Source: Allodiplogaster sudhausi (lineage: Eukaryota > Nematoda > Chromadorea > Rhabditida > Diplogasteridae). From it: a stretch of DNA of 64,000 nt. The stretch is taken from assembly GCA_945643635.1 (NCBI GenBank), contig CALZFC010000059.1, positions 2,282,001 to 2,346,000 of the forward strand, read 5' to 3'. Position numbers and translations under genes: made by a program. Position 1 is the first letter of the stretch. Every line of letters starts with the position of its first letter. The notes beneath the pieces are model-generated. The model saw only the letters and a list, made by a program, of their open reading frames with translations, was not told the DNA's origin and ran no database searches. Of this stretch, positions 22,756 through 35,256 are shown one piece after another.

Positions 22756-23600
22756 AGAAGGGCGATCACCGAAGAGTCATTGGAGGTATTTTCGAATTGG
22801 AAAAAGAATATGTACATGAAAAGGCACATGAAAGTTCCATAATCACGTACAGTCCCGCCCAACATTTCAGGTACATAGATTAATTAGATTAATTAGATTA
22901 ATCTCAATTGATTTTTCAGCGCATAGGACGCATTTCAATAGAGTTTTCAGGTTAATCTAGACTAATTCGACGCTGTTAAACATTATTTTCTCAAAATAAG
23001 CTGACATTAATGAGAAAATTCACATTTTAGCCAGAAACCCGTTTGAAAAATGCAGCGCATTGCGCATGTAATGCAGCACATTGCGCACCATTTTCAAATA
23101 GGTTTCTAGCAAAAATATGAATTTTTTCGTTAGTGTCAATTTGTTTTAAGAAAATAATGTTACCAACGTATTTAGAAGCGTGGAATTAGTCTAGATTAAC
23201 CTGAAAACTCTATTGAAATGAGCCCTATGTGCTGAATAATCAATTGAGATTATTTAGATTAATCTAATTAATCTAATTAATCTTTGTATTTGAAATGTTG
23301 GGCGGGACTGAACAATGCACTTGAAAGTGCATATTTTTAATGAATTTGTGATCGGTGTGAAAGCGGACAAAAGTTGTGTTACAATCCATCAAAAGCCCTC
23401 ATTTTACCGCTTCAGAAACTACGAACTTGAATTTCAATTTTTTTTACACTTTGTCCTTTTTTTGCCGTTTGAGGCGAAAAAAGCAAAAATATTTCTATTA
23501 TTCAATTCTCATGGCTGATCACTGTTCAAGTCCAAGAGGCAACTCTTTATTGCAAGGCAACTTTTTTTTTGTGATCAAACAATTGTTTACACATTCAAAT
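22756..23600. mobile_element. MITE family B interrupted by a family C MITE
   Basis: After TTAA (22752-22755) the B-type end AGAAGGGCGATCACCGAAGA begins. At 22850 the copy is interrupted by a family C foldback element and resumes at about 23312 with AACAATGCACTTGAAAGTGC, the sequence that follows uninterrupted in the copies at 5310 and 15120. The right end of the B element is not clear; I place it only roughly. Confidence 0.7.
22850..23310. mobile_element. MITE family C nested in MITE B, 461 bp
   Basis: The ends are CAGTCCCGCCCAACATTTCA and the complement of CAGTCCCGCCCAACATTTCA-like sequence, with TA on the left and AA on the right. Inside, GATTAATTAGATTAATTAGA arms and a central palindrome around GCAGCGCATTGCGCATG fold back. 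The empty-site sequence in the other B copies (CACGTATAATGCAC) confirms the insertion point at a TA. Confidence 0.88.
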
Positions 23601-24128
23601 TAATAGTTGATTAGTCCGATCACCAACGCTTTTCCTCACAAGAATAGGTCTTCCATTGACTTCCATTCCTCCATCACCTCACACACTTTGCATCATCGTC
23701 TTCAGGAAGTGCTGAAGCGTGACGCTTCAAAACTAGCTTTTTGTAGGTGTCACAGTAGTGGCATGCCCATATACTAAAATATCTGCAAATCAGTGACTCT
23801 TCTTGTGTTGATCAACCTGCTTTGCCTTCTCAATTGCGAATGTCGTCGACAGACTTCAAAAGTTCTTTTGCAGTCATAAGCCTGATTTCACTTCCCCTGC
23901 CGCGTACACTTTTCTCCTGCCGAGATGCCCAAGCAAGATGCCATATTTGATTCTGCTCGCATCCAGTACATAAATACATACAAAATACCCCTCTTCATTC
24001 GCGTTGCTAGTTCGCAATATATTCAATAAATTCGATCTTCCCTTTTCCCCAATCTCCCTCGATATTTCTCCCTCTCTCTCTCTCTCTTTCTCATTACCTC
24101 CATCTCCATCGCTCTCACAGAAAACGCA
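23601..24128. other. No gene seen
   Basis: Between the MITE and the DUF273 C-terminal block there is mixed-composition sequence ending in a CT tract (about 24062-24095) that serves as the pyrimidine-rich part of the tcacag acceptor at 24120. No supported feature otherwise. Confidence 0.4.
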
Positions 24129-24573
24129 GTGAACGTCTGCTTGTGTGCGTGCGACACGAATATGGCCAGGGAAGCTGCGCATTCTCCGTAGAGGTCACGG
24201 CCGGGTCCGCGATGGCTTCCTCACCACTGACGAATTCAGCGAACTCGACTTTATGTTCCACGGATGGAAGGCACAGAAAGTCGGCGACTCCGGATGGCAG
24301 TCTCCATTCACTGTTAGCCACTCTCACCTTCGCCTTCTCTCTCTCGCATTTGACCACTTACAGAAGAATCTCGACCCCTCAGAGTTCGGGTCAGGATTGG
24401 CTGGTTGGAGTTTGAGGCCGGAAAAGCGAGTTCGGGTGGAGAAGATCAAGAAGAAGCTGGCTGATTACGAACAAAGCAGTGGCAGGAACTTCCCACAGAA
24501 GGTACGAGTCTTTCGCTATCGTTCCTACCAGGACATCGGTGGTTGCTATCCCCATTGCGATGATCTGGTCTGA
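24121..24573 (+). pseudogene. DUF273 family fragment, C-terminal part
   Basis: The plus-strand frame contains DGFLTTDEFSELDFMFHGWK followed by a Trp/Pro segment (GWQSPF), which corresponds to the conserved W-L-T ... DFM-x-HGWK region near the C-terminus of nematode DUF273 proteins. A downstream part (about 24352-24500) encodes a basic, probably helical stretch (EKIKKKLADYEQ) I do not recognise. No initiating exon is adjacent; the matching N-terminal and middle parts lie at about 15440-16290, with the GPCR 2 duplication between. It may be one split gene or two independent relics. Confidence 0.55.
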
Positions 24574-25159
24574 TCTGATCTCAGACTCAGCTCCTCTTCC
24601 CATTCTTTTAGAGCGGGCTATGCATCGTAGCCTAAAATACTTGCATTCCTGTTAAGACTAGAAATAATAGGAATCGCTATAAAAAATAATATTTTTTGTA
24701 ATTAGCAATAATAATGACTAATATATGTGTGATCTTTTCAAGTAAGACGGTTGTTCTAATTTGTCGTGCGTTGTCCTCTTTGAATTCGCTTCCGGCCGAC
24801 TGTCAGCCACGCCTTGCCTTTCGCACAGTTTAAATTTTTTTCTTCGATGTTGTTATTGACACTCTATGATTCTATGATTTCTACTGGTCCATATAATCTG
24901 TCCGCGATAATGTGTCCGCGAGGGAGAATAAAGACAATGAATTTTTTTTCAGAAAACAGGAACAAGTTGTAGATGGAAAGAGTGAGGAATGGTGAGAGTG
25001 AGAAACAGAGGGAGAGAAAGAGAATGAGATAGAAAGAGAAGGAGAGAGAGAAAGAGAAAGAAAGAGAGAGAGAGAGAGAGAGAAAAAGAAGCACGAAGTG
25101 AACACTCGAAAGCTTGGGCTGACGAAGGAGGGCGCATTCTCGTTTCTCTCGTATGCAAT

Positions 25160-25194
<35 letters not shown>

Positions 25195-27004
25195 ATCTTT
25201 CAAACTCTCTCCGTTATCTTTTCCTCTCTTCTCATCACTCCCTCCTGCACAAACACACACACACTCTCTCTCTCTCTTTCTCTTTCTCTCACTCAGTCGC
25301 TTTTGGCAACTACAATATATGACTTGAATACCAAGGTGATCTAAATGAAGAATGCATCTCCAGTAATGACTTGGCAAGTGAACCAGCTTTCTTTGTTGCT
25401 ATTCCGATGTTCACTCTTTTTACGCTATTTACTCTCAACGTTGAAAATGACGGCATGCAGTATTCAATTAGATCTTCAAAACACATTTTATAGAAATTCT
25501 TCCTAAACTTTGAATTGCAGACCTCGTTGCTTCTTCGATATACTCGATTCATTCACCTGCTCAGAAGCTGACACTCATTCTTATGTAAATAGAGCAGTTA
25601 CCTCTCATTCGCGTCTGGACTTTGCAATCAATTTAGATGGAACAGCTGTTTCGAATGGAATAAACATATTCCATGTTTATCTATTTATTCATGCGTCGTA
25701 AAGAGATGTGATAACATATTCGCATGAAAATAATACCACGTCTTGCAGACTAGTGAAAAGGGGGTTGAGGGGGAGGGGAAGGATTACAGCATCCCGAACT
25801 ACCTAATGTGTACACTGTTATTTCTCGTGTAGTAAAAAGACTCTAGCTTACGCCTTTCGTATAATTCGCACTATATCATGGCACACAAATTAAAGTATGG
25901 CATGCCCATTTGTAAAGTAGAAAAGTGGGGCGCAAAGACAGGTGCAATTTGTCCAATGTATCTAATTGTATGCTTAATAATGGCTGACCTTTAAATCGAG
26001 GGCATTTTCTTATTGAAAGTATCCACATAATAATGGCGGCGCCCATGGTTGAATTCTGAGGATGCTTTCCTACTTAGGGGCAGAAAACGAGAGGGAGAGA
26101 GAACAAGGAAAAAAGAGAAAGAGATAGAGACAGAGAAAGAGAAAGGAAAAGAAAGAGAATAAGAAAGCAAGATTCAGAGAGCATCTGTATCTTGCATTTT
26201 GTTTTCCTTTGCATAGTTCTTTTCCCATGATATTTTTGTGTGAGGTAGGTTGTGAAAAATAGACTATCCATAGAGCGGACGCTTTAGAGGACCGCTTGTA
26301 CAGTCTTGCGTGGAAACAATCGGCGAAGGTGAAGCTAACTTTTCACGTTAGTCCAACGAGAAAGCGACATCACTCGTGGATGCCCTCAGCGAGTATGAGA
26401 GAGGTGAAAGGGAGGATTCATTATTTTATTTTATTTTAGTTTATTTCTGCTCGTACCAATCGCAAGTGATCGGAATGAAATTCTTAGATCAAAAGAACAA
26501 ATTTATTAATAAGAAATCGTCATTAGAAAATGTGACTTGTAACTTGAATCACATATCATACGTAACCTGGTAGCATGTTTCACCTGCCAAGTAAAATTGC
26601 AAAAACGTTTCTGCGTAGCTCTCTGGGTTTCCAAATTGCTGTGCCTGCTCGCTGTATCTACTTTTGCATATTTGTTAATGCTTGATTTGAACTATTATCA
26701 TGTCTCATTTTAAAATATTTCAACGGTACTAATTGTTAGGAAAATATGTTTAAATTATGTTTTTTAAAGAAAACATGTTGAATTAATAAAATAGACTTTG
26801 TACAGAGCGTAAGTTCGCTATAAGAGTAATTACTATTATGAAATTCCCGGTTGCTTCTTGACGTCATGACATGCAATTTTCCATTTGTAGTAAATTTTAA
26901 AGGTGTAGTTTCAACAACTTCGCATGTAAAACAGATATTATTTGAAAAGATGGTAACGAGTAATTAAAATAATTTTTAAAAAGCCTTACCAAGGGCTGAA
27001 AGAG
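24574..27004. other. Intergenic, microsatellites only
   Basis: I see no gene. GA-rich sequence at about 24985-25085 is followed by CT-rich sequence at about 25160-25300, which could pair into a hairpin, and another GA tract lies at 26085-26160. The many Ser/Leu and Arg/Glu frames here arise from these tracts. The last part (26575-27000) resembles the 17265-17690 flank of GPCR 2 (TTTCACCTGCCAA, GTGCCTGCTCGC) and is presumably the 5' flank of GPCR 3. Confidence 0.5.
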
Positions 27005-29340
27005 ATGTTCCTGATCCCGTCGTTTGTGACGGACATGATCGATTCGGCAACTCGCACGCGCCCTCCTGACTTTGCGCTCCACTCCATGTTCGTGATTGCC
27101 CGTCTCATCCTCGGCTGCTTCGCCCTTCCACTCGATGCCTTCGCCGTCTTCGTCGTCCTCAGACACAGCGGAAAGACCGCCGCCACTTATCGCTACTATC
27201 TGCTGCAACTATTGGTTAGGGTCGACAAGATTCTAGATTCAAAAATATGCAAATGAGATTCGTGGCGGTCTTCAGAGAACGATGAACGATGAACAATAGT
27301 ATGTTTGAGGCAAATTTGCCTCTTTTCCAATGTCATTTCTCCCCTTGAAGGCAGCTTCCATCGTCTCCGACTTCAACACCGCCTTCCTTGTCGACGACAT
27401 CGCCTTCGTGCCGCTGATCTGTGGCTGCTCCGGAGACACGGCGATGTTGAAGCAAGCAATTCACATCGACACAGTCGTTCTTTTAGTTCGTCTGATTCCT
27501 TACATTATCTGTCAATGTGTCGTTAGAACGGACCGATTGTGTGACGGACACTGAGATGTTATATGGCCAAACTTATACTGCATTACGCATATGGCCATTC
27601 ATTTTTCTCTTCAGACATTGTGTTTTGCAAATGTCATTTCGGGCACGTAAGATATCGTCTTGAATTTGCGCATAAAAAATTCCTAATTTATCCGTTTGCT
27701 TCCCTGTTTAATCAGGAGAGCTGCCTTCTTCAGCTATCGCTTTCCCAGGTGTTCCTAGCTTTTAATACTCTGTGGACGATCGTCGGCTATGGCTGTTGCG
27801 TCATTTATCGGCACCAGGCAAGGAGAAAATGTTTGCAACAAAATCAGACCACCTGTTTAAGATTGCTTTTATCTTCTTCGAGACAACATTAATATAATGC
27901 ATACTAAATATATTGAAAAAAATAATTGTTCTAGTCGATTTACACTTTCAGCAGATGCTTATAATTATGCTCAACCTAAAGCTATTCAAAATTGCTGCAT
28001 TATATTTAACAGTCGATGCAAAAGTAGTAGTAGTATCTAATAGTAGCCTTTTATGTACGACTAGCTGATAATAGTAACAATAGGCGGTCCAGCCGCCCGG
28101 CTCTCGTTCCCGCATCTCGCGCACTGCAGGCGAACGCTTCCTCGCCTTAATGTACATTTACATTGGCTCGGTCGTCTGGATCTACTTTGTTGGTCCAATG
28201 CCCTTCGACAAATCGCTGCATTATTTTCAAGAGGTATTAAACAAAATTATTTTTCGGTAATCGTATTCATTTAAGAGGACTAATAACATGTCGCTGCCGC
28301 TGTCCTGTCTCAAGTCGATTTACTGCTTCTACAGTGACGCTATAATACTTTTTGCCGGTATTCATTTATCTAAAGCATTAATAAATATTTTTCTTTTTTT
28401 TTTTATTATTACAACAGATCACAAGGGAAAATCTCCCAATACCATATCCCATAAACAGTACGGTGTAAACAATTCACGGAAATAGTACCCGTCGCGGGAA
28501 GATTAAATTTACAAATATTTGAAGAATTTTTGTTGTTGTATGCTTTATCACCTTTCTTATGTGAATATTCTACAATAAACTATTAGGTAAAACATTATCA
28601 AATTAGTAAACTACCTATTTTTTGCAGCATACGTCATGTTTTCTGCGACATGGATGTGGCTGTTGCTGGCAGCGCTGACATCGCACACTTTCTACACACT
28701 TCAAAACGCTGCCACCTCGACGCATCTTAGCGCGCGCACGCGAGCGTATCACAGAAGCATGCTGAAGATCCTGATCATCCAGGTTCTATTCTTTTACGCA
28801 AGACTCAACTTTAAGCACTCATACACCCAAAATAATTATAACATTTCTCTGTAATAGTAGTTTCGTAGGCGTTTTATACAATACCTCAGAATAAAATTTA
28901 GAAAAATGTGCAGACAATATGAATAAAATCATTATAAAATGGAATGATACAGATATCGCTCCCTACCATTCAAATGGGAATGCCTCTCTTGATGGCCATA
29001 GTCGCCTATCGTATGAGTGCGGCTAGTTTCGGTACATTTACATATATACGTGTTTAGTTTTCTAATATATATCCAACAAATGTGGTTTAACATAAGGAAG
29101 AGCAAATACAGACGTATTTGATAGCATTTTTCCGATGTCGTACCTGCCGCCTTCTTCGCCTTCGCCCTTCACTCGCCTCTCCATCTCATGTGCATGCTCT
29201 TCTTGACTCCTTCCTATCGCCAGTTCATCCTTTCCTCTCTCGGCTCGATCGGTCGACTCTTTCGTCCGAATGCGCCCGTTATTGGCACTCTTCGACCACC
29301 CACGCGCCTGATCAGCTCAACTGTGAACACGTTACCCTAA
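27005..29340 (+). CDS. Chemoreceptor GPCR 3 (Str/Srh-like), intact, 361 aa
   Basis: Eight exons, 27005-27214, 27351-27485, 27749-27817, 28084-28233, 28276-28357, 28628-28782, 28953-29031, 29135-29340, join in frame to 361 residues. The exon lengths are the same as in GPCR 2 except the last. TM1 contains FALPLDAFAVFVVLRHSG, TM3 ends YRHQ, TM4 carries FVGPMPFDKSLHYFQE, TM6 IQMGMPLLM, TM7 HSPLHLMCMLFLTPSYR. The start ATG at 27005 matches that of GPCR 2. It is compact: introns 2 and 7 lack the insertions of its neighbours. Intron 3 is GC-AG (CAG|gcaagg), and the exon 8 acceptor reads tttttccg. The role is inferred: chemosensory GPCR at sensory cilia. Confidence 0.85.
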
Positions 29341-30541
29341 AAAAAGAGATTCTCACTGCACCGACGAACAAATCGGCATCGTTATTGGGTATGCACTTTC
29401 TGGTTTGACAGCGAATTCGTCATTTATTTGATGAACAAATTCAGGGATATTGCATATTTAGTGGCAGAAGATTGCATTGAAACAAATGCTAATTAGCACA
29501 AAATCTTTTTGTGGTCTTGATCACAATCTAATTGAGAGAGCAGATATGTATGTCCATATGTTTGTAAAACATCGCGGAGGGCACAATTAGGCATTCTTAA
29601 CAGAATCAGAAAAAAGATTCTTCTTTTGTTTGTTTATTCATTAAAATGTCACACAAATATTTTAATACACATGCTATACATATTATTACAAACAATATAT
29701 ACCCATCAAATTTTCTTCACCTATTAATTACTCATTCTTGTCATTTTAGCACGGGCTTATCTTTTCCATGCCATAAATAAAGTTACAGTTTAAAATCACA
29801 TGTTTTTGAAAGTGCATGCACAACTAGATCACGCAAAGGTCCAATTGAAACAATTTGGAGTATTCGCCTGTTTTACCGAGAATACCTGCTTTAAAATCTT
29901 GAAAATTAAATTTGCTCTTGGCATAACTGTTAGTTTGATGATAGTAACTTCCTTCTACTGCCCTAACGCACTCGCGAGGAAATGTGCAGTTCTCGAGAAT
30001 TGAAAGAGTTGAGATAGAATGTAAGAAGTGCTCACGCCCTTCTGCCACGACTACACCGTCGGCCTGCTCAGGTGGGCGCGCCAGCGTCCCGCACTTTTTG
30101 CACAATTGAGTTTGCAAATTTTTTTCCTTAGGCAAAGAAAATGGTTAGTCAGCAGCAGCTCAACCCGATCATTTTTTTTCTTGAAATCGTGGTCTTACAG
30201 AAATAAAAAAAAAATTGAATATTAATAATTACGAATACTCAGGGATCTCGCATGATGTGTGCGTCTCTTCGTATCGGCATGGTTGTTACGAGCAGGCCAA
30301 TTCGTGCCCTTCCATTTATCTGATTCATCGGCAAGTGAGCGATTCTATGCAGCCGAGAACGCGCTTCTGTCGCTCTTTGATGTTTACCAATAAGGTTCAG
30401 AGACAACAAATGCTTATTTTTGTTAATAACTTTATGCAAAAGAATGAGAGTGGAATGGTTTATTTTCGCTGTTCTTTTTTTTTGTCTTGGGCATCGTGTC
30501 CGCCCTCTTCTAGTCTGCAAAATAACCAATGAGTGAATGAA
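29341..30541. other. 3' flank of GPCR 3 with relics
   Basis: Part of this stretch (about 29790-30005) is a diverged relative of the block downstream of GPCR 1 and 2 (GAAAGTGCATGCACAACTAG, CTCGCGAGGAAATGTGCA). A short frame at about 30045-30110 is the relic shared with 16768. Nothing else is supported before the 3' end of the minus-strand astacin gene. Confidence 0.5.
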
Positions 30542-33500
30542 TCAAAGTGTGAATACGGTAAGAGACTTACAGTATCTGAACTGGACGTCGGCGCGGATCT
30601 CACCCGAGCGACTCCAAACGATCATCGGAAGACGATTTGACGTCGAAAGAATGGCGTCGAGCTTTGTGATGCTGCCGCAGTTACTGCAATTAAGTAAATA
30701 TACATAAATATTTTGTATAATTCAACAAGATGAAAAAATTCTTCAAGAAAATTTGTTATATTTTGAAGATATATAAATTTAATGTAACCCAAAAGAATTT
30801 ATGATTTCTGATCAAGATTCCTTTCTAAATGCAAGATTCTCGACTAACCGAATTCCGCGCGGTCGCAAATCAGCGGCTGGCTTCACCTCGATGCCGTTGT
30901 TCTTGCAGCCTTGCATCGACGAGCCCCAGACACCGTCGAATTTGAGTTGGATGCGATTGCCAGCGGGGCCTGCAGCAATGGTAAAGGACTAGCAATTTAG
31001 AATGAAAAAAAACTAACTATTTCTTAATATTATTCAAGAAGAAGATCTGTTCTGGGCCATTGCTGACATTGATGATGTACGTGCAAGTCTCGTAGTCGTC
31101 ACGCTCTCGGCTGGCTCCGAAGATAATCGACCGCTTTTCGAAGTTCGTCTTCGCGTTCAGCTCCACCAGACAGCCTTCGGGCTACAAAAATATTGATTGT
31201 TCTTTCTTTAAAACAAAGTGGGCGCCATCCCCACCCTTCCGTTGCAGTCGTGCCCTCCAGTTCCTTCCGGGCACACGCAGCGACTGCAAGTGCGCACGTC
31301 CAAGTAGCCGCCGTTCTTGCAGAAATTCGGCTTGCTCTTGCACTTTTCTAGTAAAGAGCCGAGAGTGATAATCGTAACGGTTTAAGCCATTGCAAACCGT
31401 TTTGTTCGAGAAGTATAACTTAAAGGAGGTATCCAGGGAATAATTAACCTACATATGTTTTATTCTACATATGTGGATAAGTTCATCTTGGCGTAAAACA
31501 AACATCCAGAAAGATTGAGCGATTTTCTTCCTTTACATTCTCAGCAATAGTAACTGGCGGGTAGAGAATTAGCTACGGTAGGTCATAGCCGCCCTCCTCT
31601 TTCATCTGCTCTCTCGACCGAGCGACAGGCAACTTTTTGAGCGCGCGCATTCAAAGTGGTTCTCTAGCGCTACTGTATAATTATTCGCCGGATACTTCCT
31701 TTAAAGGAACTATCCATGGATTTTAAAACTCGCTTGTGGAGAATTAACGTTTGAATTCCCGCATGATATTGCAAAAAGTTTTGGCGGTATGCTAGCACAG
31801 TATCCATCACAACAAACTAGACGTTATGAGTCTTTTTCTCTCTGCCTCTCTTCTCTTCCCTTGAATCTCCAGCGTGGCATGCCGCTACGCACCTAGTTAT
31901 CACCTTCTTTCTGGTAGAATGGGGGTGTGCATGCGGACAAAATAGGCAAGGGGTGATGACGTCACTCCATAAATTCTGCAGTACGGCGTGGGGAAAAAGT
32001 GTTTTTTTTTCTCCTCAGTGACCTTCAAGACGCATTCTTACTTTTCCTATCGATGTTTCTAGCTGGACCGGGTAGTGCTGCCAAAAATACATCAACATTG
32101 TAATCTCCATGGACAGCTCCTTTAAGAAAGAGATAGCATAATGATGCGAACGATCGCAGCTGTAGAATCTGTTGACGAGGAGAATGTCGAGGAACGACGG
32201 CTGATGGCCGTTCATCGAGTGCTGCCAATTAGAGAAACATCGTAATTTTAATGTATTTTATATTTATTCATTTATCGAATCTATTTTTCATTTAACATGA
32301 AAACACCTTAAATAAATTCGGATTAGAAACAAAATGCCAATTGATGCATGAATCACCTGGTACTCCTTATATGCGGGCCTTGCAACAAGCGTCGGCTTCC
32401 GGTAGTCAAGCGCAAAGCTTCAATTACAAATAGAATATTATCGCTGTATTGATCACAGCATCCAATTATCTAATGTAATTTCTCTCGTTACGCGGAATGC
32501 AATGCAATTACATGAACCTGTCCTGCGTGTAGTGCATGTTGGAGCCGAACTCATAAGGAACATTGAAGGAGGACGAGTTGTGATTGCCTAGCATATTAAA
32601 GGCGAACTGCACGTTCTTCTGATGGAGGGAAGCAATTTTTATTGGTACATACTCTTTGTTCATGTGGAAAATTTCTAAGCCTTTTAAGGTTTTCCTTCAA
32701 TGTGCATTTCGAATAGTTGTAACGACAATAAAAATAAGCAGTAGTGTGTCACACCTCAATGTTATCCAGGACGACGTTGACGTAGTTGTTTCTATCGGGC
32801 CGGGACTGTTCGTGGTAGACGCCGAGGGCGTGCTCGAGTTCGTGTGTAACTGTTGAGAACTGAAAAAGAAAGATTTAGACAGGCATGGACAAGTGGGCAC
32901 ACCTACCCATGCACATCCTCCGTTCTTGAGCGAAAGGATCTGCTTGCCGCCAATCTTTCCAACGTAGGAAGTGCATCCATTTCCGCTGGCTACTTCGATG
33001 CTGAATATTGGTCATATCCACATGCCATAAACAAGAATGCGAATGTCTCCAAAGAAAGATGTTCACCGATCTTCGCCCGGATGATTCTCTCCAAAGTTCA
33101 CGCAGGTGTGCGTGCTCCAGAAGCGGGTTCCAAGGCGGACGAGCCGTTTGACTTCTTCGCCTCAAACGTTTGACACAGAATAGTCCCTTATTTTTCATTT
33201 GAAGTATTCAGTGTTTAAATGACTGACTGGCGCTGGGTGCAAAGGAGAACGGAATGGTGTTCGTGCCCCAGATGTTGGAGGGGTATCTGCCGGGAGGAGT
33301 GTAGGCCTGGCGACGAGCGCGCTCCGAGCTGTTCTTCGTAGAGCCGACGATCGCAGCCAACTGCTCACTGAATTCTGGTCACTACTTCTGGGGCAGAGTT
33401 CCAGACTCCTGTGATGCAAGATTAGAATGATCCTCGATACTTTGTCAGAAGAATGTCTCCTTCGAAGGTGTCGTCGGCGATCTCGGCATTCACGGCCTCT

Positions 33501-33940
33501 TTGGCTCGCTCCGCCTCCGCGTCTGATTCGGGCAGAAGAGGAATGTGCTGGAAAGGTGTGCAAGCCTATGAAATATCGGTGGATGAGAAGATATTGATTG
33601 GTCTGGTAGATCAATCCAAGCGAAGGTGTTCATCTCTGACTTTGAGCAGCTCCTTGGTCTCCTCAGCGTGCTCAGCAGCTTCTTCAGCGACACGCTCGGC
33701 CAGAATCTTCTTGTCGGCCGCGAGCTCGTCGAGATCGAGATTCTTCGAAAGCTCCTTACAATATGCTCTTTTAATGCCTCTTCCAACAATGTTATTTTAC
33801 TATTTTTTTTATTTTTTTTTATATTTTGAATGATTTGTTTTTTAAAAAAAAGGTCGACAAGCCTTTTCAAGCAGCTCGCGATCGCTTGGAGCAGCGAGCA
33901 CCGAAGTCGTTGAGAGTAGAGTCAGCAGAAGAAATCGCAT
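30542..33940 (-). CDS. Astacin metalloprotease with EGF and CUB domains (NAS-type)
   Basis: A secreted zinc protease on the minus strand. The start at 33940 opens a signal peptide ([18 protein letters not shown]) and a charged prodomain (about 33778-33441). The catalytic domain begins near [17 protein letters not shown], contains [31 protein letters not shown], the zinc motif [18 protein letters not shown] (32755-32860) and the Met-turn SNMHY (32518-32618). An EGF-like exon follows (31235-31348, Cys-rich, ending [12 protein letters not shown]), then a CUB domain over three exons (31019-31181, 30849-30988, and the last from 30684). All metal ligands and the general base Glu are present. About 14 exons, most joined in phase. 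The last exon either reads to a TGA at 30542 or splices near 30573. Nematode NAS proteases act on collagens or the eggshell. Orthology to a particular nas gene is not assigned. Confidence 0.88.
31424..31700. mobile_element. MITE family A, 277 bp, in an astacin intron
   Basis: The ends are AGGAGGTATCCAGGGAATAA and the complement of AGGAAGTATCCGGCGAATAA, both next to TTAA (31420-31423 and 31701-31704). It lies in the intron between 32152 and 31348. It contains the family strings GACCGAGCGACAGGCAAC and TCTCTAGCGCTACTGTA. Two other copies of exactly 277 bp are at 34949 and 37614 (the latter split by a LINE). Confidence 0.9.
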
Positions 33941-34549
33941 TCTGTTAACAGCAGTTGGTTGACAAATAATCTAATCATTAATCGATATTCCAAATGGTAT
34001 GTTTTAGAAAAAGACGAAGAGACGAGTCTCCGAAGAATGAATAGAGAAAATGAAGTGATGAGCATAGCTACGCCTTCCAATTTATACTCCTATTCGGATG
34101 TATCTATGTATGAAGGTTATTCTGATATTCTAACGAACACGAAGCTGAGCAAACTGAAGGCTGCCCTGACTGACAGGGAAAGGTCGCTTTTGCCTCCTAT
34201 GCCTCATTTTGAGCCATTTTCATATTCTTCCGAACTGTCCAAGAGGCTGCCCAAATAGACATATATGTATGTATGTACATACTTTTGCCAGCGAAATATC
34301 AGTCATGTCTTTCTCGTAAATGTCCCTAGCGAGCCGATTCCTTGCAGGAATTGGGATAACGCTTTTGAAGAGTTGTTGTGTAAGTATGTTATTCATGTTC
34401 TTTCCTGTCTTTGATGCTATCCTAGAAATTTGGGTTATTGAACGTTTATCATGCTCCGCCATCCGTGACTGCTATTAGGTAATAGATCTCTGAAGAATCA
34501 AGAGTCAAGGACCGTTTGCTCAGGGGAATTTATTTTTCTTTTACTTTGA
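33941..34549. other. 5' flank of the astacin gene
   Basis: No gene is supported. A 99-codon plus-strand frame (33959-34258) has no recognisable motif. The promoter of the astacin gene should lie here on the minus strand; I see no clear TATA box. Confidence 0.4.
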
Positions 34550-34948
34550 CAGATCATTCTGAAAATTGTAACTTAAACAAAGCAGAAAGAAAACATAGAA
34601 ATAAGGGGAATTATTCAGAATTTAAATAGTAAAAAATATTCGGGATACGGTAATATTTAAGAACATGAAGTAGGTCGCCGCGGAGTCTATTTACAATTTA
34701 GCATGTAGCATAGCTTTTTTCTGGCTTTTATATGTATACATTTCTCTTTCTTTTTTTCTCTCTCTATTTCTCTCTCTCCCTTTCCTTTGCCTTGTTGCCA
34801 AATTCGCGCTGCAATTTTAATGAAGGTCAGCGAATTCTATTCCAGCCCACATATTAGTGCTAATTGGTGTCAAAAAACCAGCCCTGCGCGTGTTCTAAAC
34901 GAGCGCAAATACTGAAACCCCGTGTCACGGTATGAAAATGTCATTTAA

Positions 34949-35225
34949 AGGAAGTATCCGGCGAATAATTCTACAGTAGCGCTAGAGAACCAGTTTGAAT
35001 GCGCGCGCTCAGAAAGTTGCCTGTCGCTCGGTCGAGAGAGCATGTGAAATAGGAGGGTGGCTATGACCTACCGTAGCTAATTCTCTACATGCTAGTTTTC
35101 ATGTTACTATTGTTCAGAATGTAATGGAAGCAAATCGCCAAAATTTTCTGGATAGATGTTTTACGCCAATATGAACTTATCTACATAGAACAAAAGATAG
35201 GTTAATTATTCCCCGGATACCTCCT
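34949..35225. mobile_element. MITE family A, 277 bp, left palindrome arm
   Basis: Flanked by TTAA (34945-34948 and 35226-35229), with ends AGGAAGTATCCGGCGAATAA and the complement of AGGAGGTATCCGGGGAATAA. It is in the opposite orientation to the copy at 37614, as expected from its place in the inverted repeat. Confidence 0.92.
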
Positions 35226-35256
35226 TTAATACTAACTTTCTCTTTGCCAAGCAGAA

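Noticed and set aside
24864..25377. Long Ser/Leu and Arg/Glu-rich reading frames on both strands
   Set aside because: They are translations of CT/GA microsatellites, with no start context, splice sites or homology. The same applies near 908, 9200, 26080, 35600-36040, 41550-41850, 46440-46900 and 48780.
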